In this document: piece after piece, positions 33,113 to 40,333 of the stretch
How positions within the stretch are numbered: the stretch's first letter is position 1
How the letters are laid out: each line of letters starts with the position of its first letter
Source of the DNA: a virus
DNA: 41,036 bases
Strand: one strand, 5' to 3'
IMG/VR virus record: IMGVR_UViG_3300046167_000725
Span: 1 to 41,036 of that record
Notes under the pieces: model-generated
The model's database searches: none
Seen by the model: the letters and a program-made list of their open reading frames with translations, nothing else
What the model was told of the DNA's origin: nothing
Position numbers and translations under genes: made by a program

Positions 33113-33513
33113 ACGATCTCTCCTCTCTGGTATTTGTTGTATGGAAGTTCTTTTGTTTGTGCCTCTGCCAGCATCTTTTTTACTGACTCAAGCGTGGCAC
33201 CAGCATGTTCAGCTATATCCTCTGCTGTTAGTGTTGATGGTGTTGGTCTGTTCGGCATTGGCTCACATTCGGAGCAATACTCCAGCCATCCTTCATGCTG
33301 TAGCCCTGTTCTTAACTCTATCCTCTTCCAGTTAGGCTCTGATCCTGACTGCCATCCCATCAGCACGTTGTGAGGATAGGCGGCTTTCCATGTTTGGCCC
33401 TGCCTAGCTATCTTTATCATCCTCCATGTTGAGTTGTTCCCGCATCCCTGACACTTGCCTTCGGGTGGAGGGAAGCCATTACCCACATCTGATTGGTCAC
33501 CACCAAACTTCAT
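33109..33513 (-). CDS. Zinc-finger protein of the replication operon, 134 aa
   Basis: GAGGAG lies 6 nt upstream of the start, which overlaps the initiator stop. Two CxxC pairs, CQGC (21-24) and CSEC (80-83), enclose a Trp-rich domain; the C-terminal third is a helical segment (LTAEDIAEHAGATLESVKKM) resembling a helix-turn-helix. Directly downstream of the replication initiator, where lambda has its helicase loader, but no loader motif (Walker A) is present. Function unknown; DNA binding likely. Confidence 0.65.
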   Translation of the reverse strand: MKFGGDQSDVGNGFPPPEGKCQGCGNNSTWRMIKIARQGQTWKAAYPHNVLMGWQSGSEPNWKRIELRTGLQHEGWLEYCSECEPMPNRPTPSTLTAEDIAEHAGATLESVKKMLAEAQTKELPYNKYQRGEIV

Positions 33514-34238
33514 GCCTTGCTCCTCTGGTTGTATGTGCCTTCAAGACACTTGATTACTGTTGATTCTCTAAGCAGAAAGTCTATGTCTGCTACCCAGTTC
33601 TTGTTGTTTGATCCGTGCATCCATTCTGTATTGGCTACATAAGTGAAGTACTCAGACCAAGCAGTGAGATCTGAATTGAATAGATCCTTGTTTCTATGGA
33701 GTGTTCTAATTCTTCCTTTGCGCTGTTTGTTTAGCACTCGGCAAGCGGGAAGATTAGGTAGAAGAGAGTGATATAAATCCACCACCTCCTGAAAAGGTAT
33801 AGAGGTGTTCTTATTAAGGGGTTCCTTATTAAGGGGATTGTGTGACACTGTGTCACCCTCCCCTATGACTGTGTGACACCCCCGTGTATGACTGTGTGTC
33901 ACCCCTAGGGATGACTCTGTGTCACCCTCACTGGCATCTCCAAATATTTTAGGTGCGTGTAGCCAGTAGATGTTTGCTGTCTGCCTACCATTGGTATCGT
34001 ATTGTTCTGCTATGGTCAGCAGTTCAGCCTCTGCTAGATCCTTCATGCACCTGACTACCTGCCTTCTAGATAGCCCTGCCATTCGAGCGATGCGCTCTTG
34101 ACTTGGAAACACACGCCAATCACCATGCCTGCCCATTGCTGTATGCTCATTGAGGCACAGCAACACAAGTCTTGTGCTGGTAGTGAGGTTCTTATCTTGC
34201 ATTTGCTGGAAACACCAGCCTAGATTTGATGCGGACAC
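33510..34238 (-). CDS. Replication initiator protein (lambda O-like arrangement)
   Basis: 242 aa, GTG start with AGGAGG 4 nt upstream. Residues about 14-95 form a winged helix-turn-helix of the HTH_36 type: STRLVLLCLNEHT, then SQERIARMAGLSRRQVVRCM and a wing ending in ANIYWLH. The middle (about 100-142) is low complexity (THSHTRGCHT, GDTVSHNPLNKEPLN) because the DNA beneath it holds origin-type iterons. The C-terminal domain (about 150-242) is helical with WADIDFLLRE-like sequence common in O-type proteins. First gene of the leftward operon. It should bind the iterons and bring in host DnaB or other replisome proteins. No helicase or loader gene was seen. Confidence 0.75.
   Translation of the reverse strand: MSASNLGWCFQQMQDKNLTTSTRLVLLCLNEHTAMGRHGDWRVFPSQERIARMAGLSRRQVVRCMKDLAEAELLTIAEQYDTNGRQTANIYWLHAPKIFGDASEGDTESSLGVTHSHTRGCHTVIGEGDTVSHNPLNKEPLNKNTSIPFQEVVDLYHSLLPNLPACRVLNKQRKGRIRTLHRNKDLFNSDLTAWSEYFTYVANTEWMHGSNNKNWVADIDFLLRESTVIKCLEGTYNQRSKA
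33811..33935. other. Candidate replication origin (iterons inside the initiator gene)
   Basis: Four consecutive iterons of 21-23 bp start with ACTGTGTCAC-type sequence at 33847, 33868 and 33891 and ACTCTGTGTC at 33914, with a partial unit at 33837. Three end in ATG on the plus strand. The first lies in a perfect palindrome GTGACAC-T-GTGTCAC (33842-33856). Next to them is an 11-bp A/T-rich direct repeat TTATTAAGGGG (33811-33821, 33826-33836). Iterons plus an adjacent repeat inside the initiator gene are the lambda-type origin design. Confidence 0.7.
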
Positions 34239-34315
34239 GTTGCCTCCTATTTGCTAGGGGGCTGTGCTACCATCCCAGTGGGTGGTTAGATAACACAGCA
34301 TTCTCCTTTATCTTC

Positions 34316-34346
34316 GTTGACTAGTCCTGCCATAGAGCTAGTCAAC
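34316..34346. promoter_or_regulatory. Perfect 9-bp inverted repeat, candidate operator
   Basis: GTTGACTAG (34316-34324) and CTAGTCAAC (34338-34346) with a 13-bp spacer. The sequence TTGAC also forms part of the -35 box of the leftward promoter (34381-34386), so the same protein could recognise both. Lies a few bases downstream of the predicted leftward start point. A leader hairpin is the alternative. Confidence 0.6.
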
Positions 34347-34358
34347 AGCCACCTTTCT

Positions 34359-34386
34359 ACTTTACTCCTCTCTCTTTACTTGTCAA
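34359..34386 (-). promoter_or_regulatory. Promoter for the leftward replication operon
   Basis: Minus strand: -35 TTGACA (34386-34381, perfect consensus), 16-bp spacer, -10 TAAAGT (34364-34359, 4 of 6). Transcription would start near 34352, leaving a leader of about 115 nt before the initiator gene, containing the inverted repeat. Confidence 0.6.
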
Positions 34387-34451
34387 CTACCACACAAACA
34401 ATGTGCATTTTCACACTGGCATTGTGCGCCTGCTTACCCTATGATCCCTAA

Positions 34452-34467
34452 TGTACTGTGAAGTACA
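34452..34467. promoter_or_regulatory. Inverted repeat before the annealing-protein gene
   Basis: TGTACT-GTGA-AGTACA, perfect 6-bp arms, ending 2 nt before the AAGGAG ribosome-binding site (34470-34475). Either an operator or a hairpin that affects translation of the annealing protein. No good rightward -35/-10 pair was found in 34380-34470. Confidence 0.55.
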
Positions 34468-34484
34468 ACAAAGGAGAATGTAAT

Positions 34485-35102
34485 ATGAGTCAGGACACTG
34501 GGATAGTATCTATCCACGGTAAAAACTACCGCACTGTAGCTTTGCGGGTTAATGAGTTCCGATCTGCTTACCAAGATTGGGGCATCCACACTGAAGTTGT
34601 TAGTGTTAGTGATCAGTCTGTTGTTATGAAGGCATGGATCACTGATCCTGATGGCAGGGTTAGAGGTGTTGGTCACGCTGAAGAATGGCGAGCCGCATCT
34701 AAGATTAACTCTACCTCTGCTCTCGAAAACTGTGAGACCTCTGCACTGGGCAGGGCGCTTGCCGCTATTGGCTTGGCTGGTACTGAGTATGCCTCTGCTG
34801 ATGAGGTAGCTGGTGCTATCCACCAACAGAAAGTGGCTGAGTCTACTGACTACCTGCTTGACCACATGGAAGCAGTCCGCAACAACTGGGAATCTATCAC
34901 TGCTATCAAGCAATCTATTGCTGATAACGATATGACCTATGGTTGCCAACTGTACTCTGAGCTTAGCCATGAGACACAGGAGAGACTGTACAAAGCACCT
35001 ACCAAAGGTGGCATCTTCACTACTGAAGAGCGCACCTACATGAGATCCAATGAATGGAACACCACTATGAAAGAAGTCATCAAGGAGACTGCTAATGGAT
35101 AA
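34485..35102 (+). CDS. Single-strand annealing protein (ERF/Rad52-like)
   Basis: 205 aa from the ATG at 34485, preceded by AAGGAG at 9 nt; a longer frame from 34458 would pass through that site. The first 75 residues form a beta-rich domain (TVALRVNEFRSAYQDWG, then VVMKAWITDPDGRVRGVGHA), followed by the family hallmark STSALENCETSALGRALAAI (76-95) and EYASADEVAGA (101-111). C-terminal half helical and charged. Promotes annealing of complementary ssDNA in phage recombination and concatemer formation. No exonuclease partner gene was seen. Overlaps the next gene by 8 nt. Confidence 0.75.
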   Translation: MSQDTGIVSIHGKNYRTVALRVNEFRSAYQDWGIHTEVVSVSDQSVVMKAWITDPDGRVRGVGHAEEWRAASKINSTSALENCETSALGRALAAIGLAGTEYASADEVAGAIHQQKVAESTDYLLDHMEAVRNNWESITAIKQSIADNDMTYGCQLYSELSHETQERLYKAPTKGGIFTTEERTYMRSNEWNTTMKEVIKETANG

Positions 35103-35415
35103 GGTATATGACAAGCCACTGCCCGAGACAGGCATCCGAACCTTCGTACCTAGTGACCAAGTGTATGCCTTTGCTGGCACACCACAGCAGGAAGGGAAGT
35201 CAATCATTGCTAACATGGTCGTACACCCTAAAGAGTTATGGGAATTTGTTAAGACCTACAAGGCCCAGTACGGTGCTGAAGTAGAGAAGGTTCATCTCAA
35301 CATAAAGCTTAGTCGTGGTGGTAAGTACTACATCACTGTTGATGAGCGCATGTCAGAGCGTGAAGGTGGCGCACCTCAAGCCCCAGCTAAATCAACACTG
35401 CCTTGGGAGAATTGA
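35095..35415 (+). CDS. Possible ssDNA-binding protein, 106 aa
   Basis: Starts MDKVYDKPLPETGIRTFVPS and is coupled to the annealing gene. It has a mixed alpha/beta core with VEKVHLNIKLSRGGKYYITV, then a flexible Gly/Pro/Ala tail ending in LPWEN, an aromatic-acidic tip reminiscent of SSB C-terminal tips that recruit partner proteins. The SSB idea is inference from tail, size and operon; no OB-fold motif was proven. Confidence 0.5.
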   Translation: MDKVYDKPLPETGIRTFVPSDQVYAFAGTPQQEGKSIIANMVVHPKELWEFVKTYKAQYGAEVEKVHLNIKLSRGGKYYITVDERMSEREGGAPQAPAKSTLPWEN

Positions 35416-35418
35416 TAC

Positions 35419-35616
35419 ATGTTTGACTTTGTAAAGTATGAAGAGCTAAAAGAAATCTTCCAGTGTCGCAAGATCAATATCCTCTGCGACATACTGGATA
35501 AGGAGAACATTCCTTACATGATGAATAGCAAGAACAGACCAATGGTGTCACGTCAGGAGCTAGCTAAACGGCTGTCACAGACAAAGCCTGTAGACCCTAC
35601 CATACCTACCTCTTAG
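35419..35616 (+). CDS. DUF4224-like small protein, 65 aa
   Basis: Residues 6-52 resemble DUF4224 (a short helical domain with a GI-P-x-x-x-N-x-x-NRP-x-V core; here ENIPYMMNSKNRPMVSRQEL). In other phages and prophages this domain often sits beside integrase or excision genes, but no integrase is present here. Last gene of the rightward recombination operon. It may be a small DNA-binding accessory protein. Confidence 0.55.
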   Translation: MFDFVKYEELKEIFQCRKINILCDILDKENIPYMMNSKNRPMVSRQELAKRLSQTKPVDPTIPTS

Positions 35617-35861
35617 TCCTGTTCGTTGCTCTCCGTGGCGCATGTGGCTCGTAGTAGCTACCTCTGTGCCACATCCCCCTCTCTCTGTCCTAGTAATTAG
35701 GCTGTCGCCTCTCTCTTTTCCACGTTGTGTGCTAGCCCCGACACTTTCCCCTTATTCTCTGATTCCACCTACAGAACCAGTGCGCGGCAGGGTTTATACA
35801 TTGTGCAGTGCCGGTAAGTGATGACAGCTAGCGGTGCCATCCGAGGAGCCGCGCCTATGAA
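35617..35861. other. Intergenic region between convergent operons
   Basis: 245 nt without a gene. A two-part hairpin lies at 35642-35674: ATGTGGC pairs with GCCACAT, with GTAG and CTAC pairing inside. No T-run follows, so termination here would be weak or Rho-dependent. The right part contains several GC-rich stretches and no other clear signal. Confidence 0.5.
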
Positions 35862-36059
35862 TTAGCTAAATGCCTCTCCATGCAAGAACTCTAGGTGTTC
35901 AAGTGCATCATCTTCAATCTTGAAGTCAATGACCTGACCCTGATACTTGCAGTCATCTAGGTAATAGTCATACAAACCATTGCCTACTGGAGTGATAGAG
36001 GATTTACCCCAATCAATATCATCTGTGCTTACCTTCATAACAATCCGGATCTCTCTCAT
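35862..36059 (-). CDS. Hypothetical acidic protein, 65 aa
   Basis: Last gene of the leftward early operon. Starts MREIRIVMKVSTDDIDWGKS, strand-rich N terminus and acidic C-terminal helix (IEDDALEHLEFLHGEA). Start overlaps the upstream stop by 4 nt. No family recognised. Confidence 0.6.
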   Translation of the reverse strand: MREIRIVMKVSTDDIDWGKSSITPVGNGLYDYYLDDCKYQGQVIDFKIEDDALEHLEFLHGEAFS

Positions 36060-36259
36060 TTGTCCTTCTCCTCTAATGCAGTCCTTATCATGTGACTAAT
36101 AGCTTGCCTGTTATTGACAGTAAACTTTAGCTCGTCACTCAGCCTGTCCTTATATATCTTCAGCATATCTAGTATCTCGTTGGTTACTCCTATTGTTGTT
36201 AGCTTTTCACCACGGGCTGTCGCAGAGAATATTGATTCTGAATCTATTTCGTCGCTCAT
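36056..36259 (-). CDS. Possible ribbon-helix-helix protein, 67 aa
   Basis: After an acidic tail, residues 20-64 read as a ribbon-helix-helix: strand LTTIGV, helix NEILDMLKIYKDRLSDELKF, then NNRQAISHMIRTALEEK as second helix. This is the layout of small phage repressors such as Arc, although the inter-helix part is long. In operon position it could regulate the early operon itself. Overlaps of 4 nt on both sides. Confidence 0.5.
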   Translation of the reverse strand: MSDEIDSESIFSATARGEKLTTIGVTNEILDMLKIYKDRLSDELKFTVNNRQAISHMIRTALEEKDK

Positions 36260-36474
36260 GTATTTGATACCCCTGTAATGTCAGTGTATGTAGTGCCTTT
36301 GCTAGTCAGTATCTCTGTCATTAGCTCCATGTCTTCATCATCTAATGTGCGGAGTACCATGCTCTTAGCATCAGCCTCCCCACTAGCTATGACTGTTGCC
36401 ACATAAGAAGTAGACCTGTTAAAAGACACCTTGTATGTACTCCATACTTTAAGTTGTACAACATTACTGCTCAT
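36256..36474 (-). CDS. Hypothetical protein, 72 aa
   Basis: Starts MSSNVVQLKVWSTYKVSFNR. Two beta-strand-like segments (residues 5-29) followed by a helix (GEADAKSMVLRTLDDEDMEL) and a Thr-rich C terminus; the overall pattern is a small alpha/beta domain. Overlaps of 4 nt with neighbours indicate coupling. No family recognised. Confidence 0.6.
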   Translation of the reverse strand: MSSNVVQLKVWSTYKVSFNRSTSYVATVIASGEADAKSMVLRTLDDEDMELMTEILTSKGTTYTDITGVSNT

Positions 36475-36650
36475 GCTCGCTCCTTAGCTAACTGCAACTC
36501 TTCATCTGCTATGACCTCATCCCAACACCACTTATGATAGGTCATCTCGTCCGTTTTATCTGGCACAGGTATGTGACTAGGCAAGTCATCAGGCCAGTAC
36601 TTAGTATCTTCATCGCTAGTGATAGCTTCACAACACCACTCACATTTCAT
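36471..36650 (-). CDS. Small cysteine-rich protein, 59 aa
   Basis: The ATG at 36650 was chosen over the upstream GTG at 36659 because it overlaps the preceding stop (ATGA) and has GAGG 8 nt upstream. Opens MKCEWCCEAIT and later has HKWCWDEV, giving a CxxCC pair and a distant H/C pair, a likely zinc site. C-terminal end is a charged helix. Third CxxC-type protein of this operon. Function unknown. Confidence 0.6.
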   Translation of the reverse strand: MKCEWCCEAITSDEDTKYWPDDLPSHIPVPDKTDEMTYHKWCWDEVIADEELQLAKERA

Positions 36651-36832
36651 GATGAACACCTCGCTCTTGCTATTGCCATACTCTCCTCATACATCTGATC
36701 TAGCTTGCCCCATCTATCACTGTTGCCAAGCCACTCATCAAATGACTTGGGTGGAGTGTCATCAGTACAGGACAAGTAGATGTCATACTCATCTTCATTA
36801 GACCCACGGGTTTGTGTCTGCCAATCACTCAT
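36647..36832 (-). CDS. Hypothetical acidic protein, 61 aa
   Basis: Starts MSDWQTQTRGSNEDEYDIYL; acidic and aromatic, with a WLGNSDRWGKLDQMY centre and a helical end. The start overlaps the upstream gene end by 8 nt. Small acidic proteins in early operons can mimic DNA or bind host enzymes, but nothing in the sequence proves it. No family recognised. Confidence 0.6.
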   Translation of the reverse strand: MSDWQTQTRGSNEDEYDIYLSCTDDTPPKSFDEWLGNSDRWGKLDQMYEESMAIARARCSS

Positions 36833-37058
36833 CTTCTGTCTCCTTCTGAAACACTGGCACGTATTTGTAGAGTTCAGTACCTACTGTTGTCCTTACCAAT
36901 CGGCACTGCTCCTTGCCGTAGGTAGATATATGCCGAGCATACATATCTAATGCGTCAGCTTTCTCTGGGTCAGAGTAGTAATGTCTCCAGCCTTCACTCA
37001 TCTCATGCCGGTACTCCACTCTGTATATAACCTGATTTGAATTGTAGTCTTCGCTCAT
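36825..37058 (-). CDS. Hypothetical protein, 77 aa
   Basis: The start at 37058 has GAGGAG 7-8 nt upstream; a longer frame to 37073 lacks one. Begins MSEDYNSNQVIYRVEYRHEM; aromatic and charged, with a helix (DPEKADALDMYARHISTYGK) between strand regions, consistent with a small alpha/beta fold. The previous gene ends one base before this start. No family recognised. Confidence 0.6.
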   Translation of the reverse strand: MSEDYNSNQVIYRVEYRHEMSEGWRHYYSDPEKADALDMYARHISTYGKEQCRLVRTTVGTELYKYVPVFQKETEDE

Positions 37059-37059
37059 A

Positions 37060-37218
37060 TTAAATCTCCTCAATGATTGTTACTTGATGGTCTGATACTT
37101 CTGACTCATACAGCATGTGCTTACATGGATAACAGGCCCATGTATCTCCTGACTTCTTCATCTCCTCACCACAAATGTCACAGCTAACCTCAATCTTATT
37201 GCTTGTTACTAGCTCCAT
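37060..37218 (-). CDS. Zinc-ribbon protein, 52 aa
   Basis: Complete version of the gene cut at position 1. Starts MELVTSNKIEVSCDICGEEM with GGAG upstream. Knuckles CDIC (13-16) and CYPC (29-32) with 12 residues between, then a short helix. Links the ArdC-like gene to the small-gene run further left, showing that the operon is continuous in the circular genome. Function unknown. Confidence 0.65.
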   Translation of the reverse strand: MELVTSNKIEVSCDICGEEMKKSGDTWACYPCKHMLYESEVSDHQVTIIEEI

Positions 37219-37273
37219 TTCTATCTCCTTGGCTGAACCGGATGCGCCCCCGAAGAATGAGGGCGCAACGGAT

Positions 37274-38135
37274 TCAGGCTGCCTCCTTCATCTTCACTGC
37301 TACTGCCTCACTGCAATACCTAAGCACCTTGTTAGCCGCAGTACTGGCCTTGATGAACTTGTTACTGTCATCCTTCAACAGCTTGGCCCAATGCCCTAAG
37401 TAACTAGCATGATGCTCAATGTCATAGTCAATGCCATGCTCAGCACACAAGAACACTGCGGATAACTCTGCTACTAGCTCCTCAAAAGCATACTCAGGTG
37501 TACCAAACCTACCTGTCATGTCACGCTTGAGTCTCTTCTCATGCCCAGTACTGTGTGCTAATTCATGGAACATGGTGGATAGGTAACCCTTCACTGTCTT
37601 GAACTGGCACAGGTCAGGCATTGCCACCTCATCTGTTAGTGGCCTGTAACTAGGCTCGCCTTCCCGCATCTTCACACCCAGTGCTACCTTGTAACTGAGT
37701 AGCTGGTGTTAGATCAGCACCATCATGTACAAACACAGGCTCCTTTAACATCTTCAATGCCATCGAACTGCTCAATGCTGGCGTTGTTAGTAACAATCAT
37801 GAACGGATGCCGGGTAATATCACCTGCATCATTGCGTTCCATCTTGCTAAAAAAGTAAATGGGAAATGACTTACGCTACATCATCTCCCTTCTCACCCTT
37901 GAACTTGAACCCAAGACTGATTGCCTTCTTGACTGAGATGTATCGGTTAGATGTATACCCATACTTCTCGTTGTGTACCCAACAGTTAACAGCATTACCA
38001 ATGCCATACTTGTAATCACTGAGATGGTTCATTGGCATACCACCCTTAGATACCCACCCCTTTTGCCAAGGGGCAGTACCATTTTCAATGGCCTTCTAGT
38101 ATTGGCCTAACAACTAGGTCTGACTTAGCTGACAT
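37274..38135 (-). pseudogene. ArdC-like gene, frameshifted right copy
   Basis: Corresponds to 139-996. Single-base insertions at about 37688, 37747, 37870 and 38093 break the frame; only the C-terminal 133 residues with HELAH and EELVAEL stay open (37274-37675). Four +1 insertions within 450 nt, some beside substitutions, suggest low-quality consensus at the end of the assembly more than natural decay. Confidence 0.7.
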
Positions 38136-38471
38136 AAGATGTACCTCCCATTGCTACTTGAGTCTGTGCCTGACGTATCCGCTGAGCATCAAACTGCTGA
38201 TGCACATTGGTATAGTCCTGTTGAATCCTCTCGAAAGAGGCCATCACTATCTGGTATAGCTGTGAATGATCTGCATCTTCAGATATAAACTTCAGCACAT
38301 CATCCATATCAAGGCCGTCACTTGCATCTAGATACTGCATCACCTCATCACTGCTAATGTCATTGTGTTCCATCAATTCAAGGATGCCCTCTTACATCTG
38401 TATGTACCTCTATCTCACCAGCAATAATCTTCAGCATCAATCGTTAGATAACCTTTCACTTCGTATGTCAT
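38125..38471 (-). pseudogene. 114-aa hypothetical gene, frameshifted right copy
   Basis: Corresponds to 986-1330. Start codon and ribosome-binding site at 38471 are kept, but one-base insertions near 38390 and 38421 break the N-terminal part. The last 83 codons remain open with one A to V replacement. Confidence 0.65.
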
Positions 38472-38607
38472 TTAAACTCTCCTCATTAGTAGTTAATGGC
38501 ACGTCATCACAAATAAAACATGCCTCATCTGGTTGCCATAACGCACCACACCCAGTGCATGGCACCAACATTACAGGTGTGAGTTCTACCCAATCGCTAG
38601 TCTCCAT
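38437..38607 (-). CDS. Small zinc-ribbon protein, right copy
   Basis: Corresponds to 1296-1466. Same 56-codon length, same four cysteines. Nucleotide changes include synonymous and conservative ones. The start overlaps the stop of the upstream gene (TGATG), a coupling that is lost in the left copy. Confidence 0.6.
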   Translation of the reverse strand: METSDWVELTPVMLVPCTGCGALWQPDEACFICDDVPLTTNEESLNDIRSERLSND

Positions 38608-38828
38608 CAGAATCTCAATACAAATTCAGACTTAGCCTTCTTCAACTTGCCATCCACCCCATAATAAATAGGGACAGTCATGCTCAGATCCTTCTCCTTC
38701 TTGCCTTTAAACACACGGTACTTCTTGCCATCCTCTGCTTTGAAATCCTTTAGTCGTTTAACAACACGGTAAATAACAACATCACCCAACATTAAGGTGT
38801 CACTCTGTGGTGCTATGTAATAACTCAT
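38607..38828 (-). CDS. Hypothetical basic protein, 73 aa (intact copy)
   Basis: Start at 38828 with AAAGGAGG and ATGA overlap. Strand-rich first half (MLGDVVIYRVVKRLKDF), then a Lys-rich middle (KKYRVFKGKKEKDLSM) and the ending VDGKLKKAKSEFVLRF, missing in the frameshifted left copy. The intact frame here shows that the left copy, not this one, carries the disabling indel. No family recognised. Confidence 0.65.
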   Translation of the reverse strand: MSYYIAPQSDTLMLGDVVIYRVVKRLKDFKAEDGKKYRVFKGKKEKDLSMTVPIYYGVDGKLKKAKSEFVLRF

Positions 38829-38977
38829 GCCGCCTCCTTTACTGGTGCATATCCCATGGCACCTACACACTCACACATATCCTGTAGGTACACTGCTATC
38901 AAGTCATCATGGATACTGCTATTAAACTTAACCTCTGCTATTAAATGCCCACTCTCATCTATCAATTGATACTTCAT
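38825..38977 (-). CDS. Hypothetical protein, 50 aa, right copy
   Basis: Corresponds to 1687-1839, with K to Q at residue 4. The start is preceded by GGAGGATAGAG. The 5-nt difference from the left copy falls just before the start codon, which helps fix the start. Confidence 0.65.
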   Translation of the reverse strand: MKYQLIDESGHLIAEVKFNSSIHDDLIAVYLQDMCECVGAMGYAPVKEAA

Positions 38978-39023
38978 CTCTATCCTCCGAGTTGGTTGAG
39001 TGATCCCGCACTTGGGCGGGGGA

Positions 39024-39098
39024 TCACGAAACCAGCGAGTAAATTATTATTAATACACTCAGTACTATCAGTGCCTGCAAATGTTCATCCTTCCACAT
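39024..39098 (-). CDS. 24-aa membrane micropeptide, right copy
   Basis: Corresponds to 1891-1965, same peptide with one synonymous change. GAGGAGG site and promoter spacing unchanged. Confidence 0.6.
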   Translation of the reverse strand: MWKDEHLQALIVLSVLIIIYSLVS

Positions 39099-39127
39099 GT
39101 CTACCTCCTCACTATTGATTAATCCAC

Positions 39128-39155
39128 ATTGTAACACATTGAGTTAGATAATCAA
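39128..39155 (-). promoter_or_regulatory. Leftward early promoter, right copy
   Basis: TTGATT, 16-bp spacer, TACAAT on the minus strand, as at 1995-2022. Confidence 0.7.
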
Positions 39156-39716
39156 ACTTTATTTAAGCGAGGAAACTTTGTGGCCCCGCGTAAGCAATGG
39201 GGGCCACACAGTTTCTGAGTGTCTTCCTTTATGTTTGCTTCTCCAGCATCCCCCACTGGTGTCTGCTCAGTGGTTCCTCATCTCCAGCATCCCCCCACTC
39301 TGTCTGTGTCTTCCTCATCTCCAGCCTCCCACAACCTAGCCTGTCTGTTGAGCGCGTTGTTCCGCGCATAAGCGAGCCGTCAGGATCGCGAAAAAAACGC
39401 GAGCTACGCTCGCCGCCTACGGCAAAGTCAAAAGCTTAGATGCCTTCGCAAGCTCAGATACTGCACTCTTTATGACGGTGGATGCTACGGCTAGGCTGGT
39501 GCTATCCGAACCGGCTCCAGTCGGCTTGGGGACGCCTCCTTCACCTAACATCTAACAACCAGCTAGACATGGGAGGGGTCAATTCTGGTTATTAGCACCA
39601 TGCCATTATGCTTATTTAGTCTGATCAATCAGCATTAATCTGTTGTGATCTTGCCCAATCCATGAGAGAATCTGTTTTGTAGCAATGAGGCTACAATTAT
39701 ATTTGAGGCTATTCAT
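39156..39716. other. Non-coding spacer, right copy, with REP-like insertion
   Basis: Corresponds to 2023-2535. Between about 39290 and 39425 it differs strongly: a GC-rich segment with GCGAG-CTACG-CTCGC and other palindromic pieces, and a poly-A7, stands where the left copy has GT-repeats and a GTCAAA unit. Only one AAAGTCAAAAGC unit remains (near 39424). Flanks are nearly identical. Confidence 0.65.
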
Positions 39717-40166
39717 ATGACTAAGTTATACACACCACGCGACATCAAACTTGCCCTTCTTGATATGTATTCTTATGGGTTGTTCGGTCGGGCTGGCCGC
39801 GCTAGTGGCGAGATGAAAATGACGCTCTGCCCTGACACCGCCAACGAATTAGAAATTTGCTTTAATGTCTGGGGCTACAAGCTCACCGAAGAGAAGGCTA
39901 TTCAATGGGCGGCCAAAGAACACCGGAAGGCCCAAGGTAAGAAACCCGACGACGCGCCCACTTTTTATTTTGGTGTAGAGGACAAGCAGAGCAAAGCGTT
40001 TTTTATTGATCCCGTCGAGAGCCTGATGGGAGAGGATGAGATCGACAGCGGCAAAGGACCGCAGGAGGACGGGGCTATAGTGGCTCGCGATACTCAGAAC
40101 CGAGCGAATGCCAAGACCCGCGCCAAGATGAACCAAGCCGAGCGTGACACGGAGGAGGCGGCATGA
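39717..40166 (+). CDS. Hypothetical early protein, 149 aa, right copy
   Basis: Corresponds to 2536-2985. Amino-acid changes are few (R to E at 47, N to K and D to E near 112-116, V to E near the end), while codon changes are many and mostly synonymous. The reading frame has no indel. Confidence 0.75.
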   Translation: MTKLYTPRDIKLALLDMYSYGLFGRAGRASGEMKMTLCPDTANELEICFNVWGYKLTEEKAIQWAAKEHRKAQGKKPDDAPTFYFGVEDKQSKAFFIDPVESLMGEDEIDSGKGPQEDGAIVARDTQNRANAKTRAKMNQAERDTEEAA

Positions 40167-40333
40167 ACCAGACAGCGAGCGAGTATCTCACAGCCGAGTA
40201 TGGCGAGACCCAGCGAGCGATTCAGCTTGAGTTTGATTGGCTTGAGTCTGTGCTACTGGGAGGACCGGCGGAAGTCTACTGTGAAGTCTGCGGCATTCAC
40301 TATGATGAGGAGGACCCATGCACCCAGCACTAG
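40163..40333 (+). CDS. Small CxxC protein, 56 aa, right copy
   Basis: Corresponds to 2982-3152; sequence unchanged in the coding part compared. Confidence 0.65.
   Translation: MNQTASEYLTAEYGETQRAIQLEFDWLESVLLGGPAEVYCEVCGIHYDEEDPCTQH

Noticed and set aside
33842-33935. CRISPR array
   Set aside because: Units are contiguous 21-23-bp iterons without unique spacers and lie inside a coding gene.
34251-34310. 15-codon leader frame before the replication initiator
   Set aside because: The AAAGGAGA sequence is only about 2 nt from the ATG, too close for normal initiation, and there is no second copy to compare.
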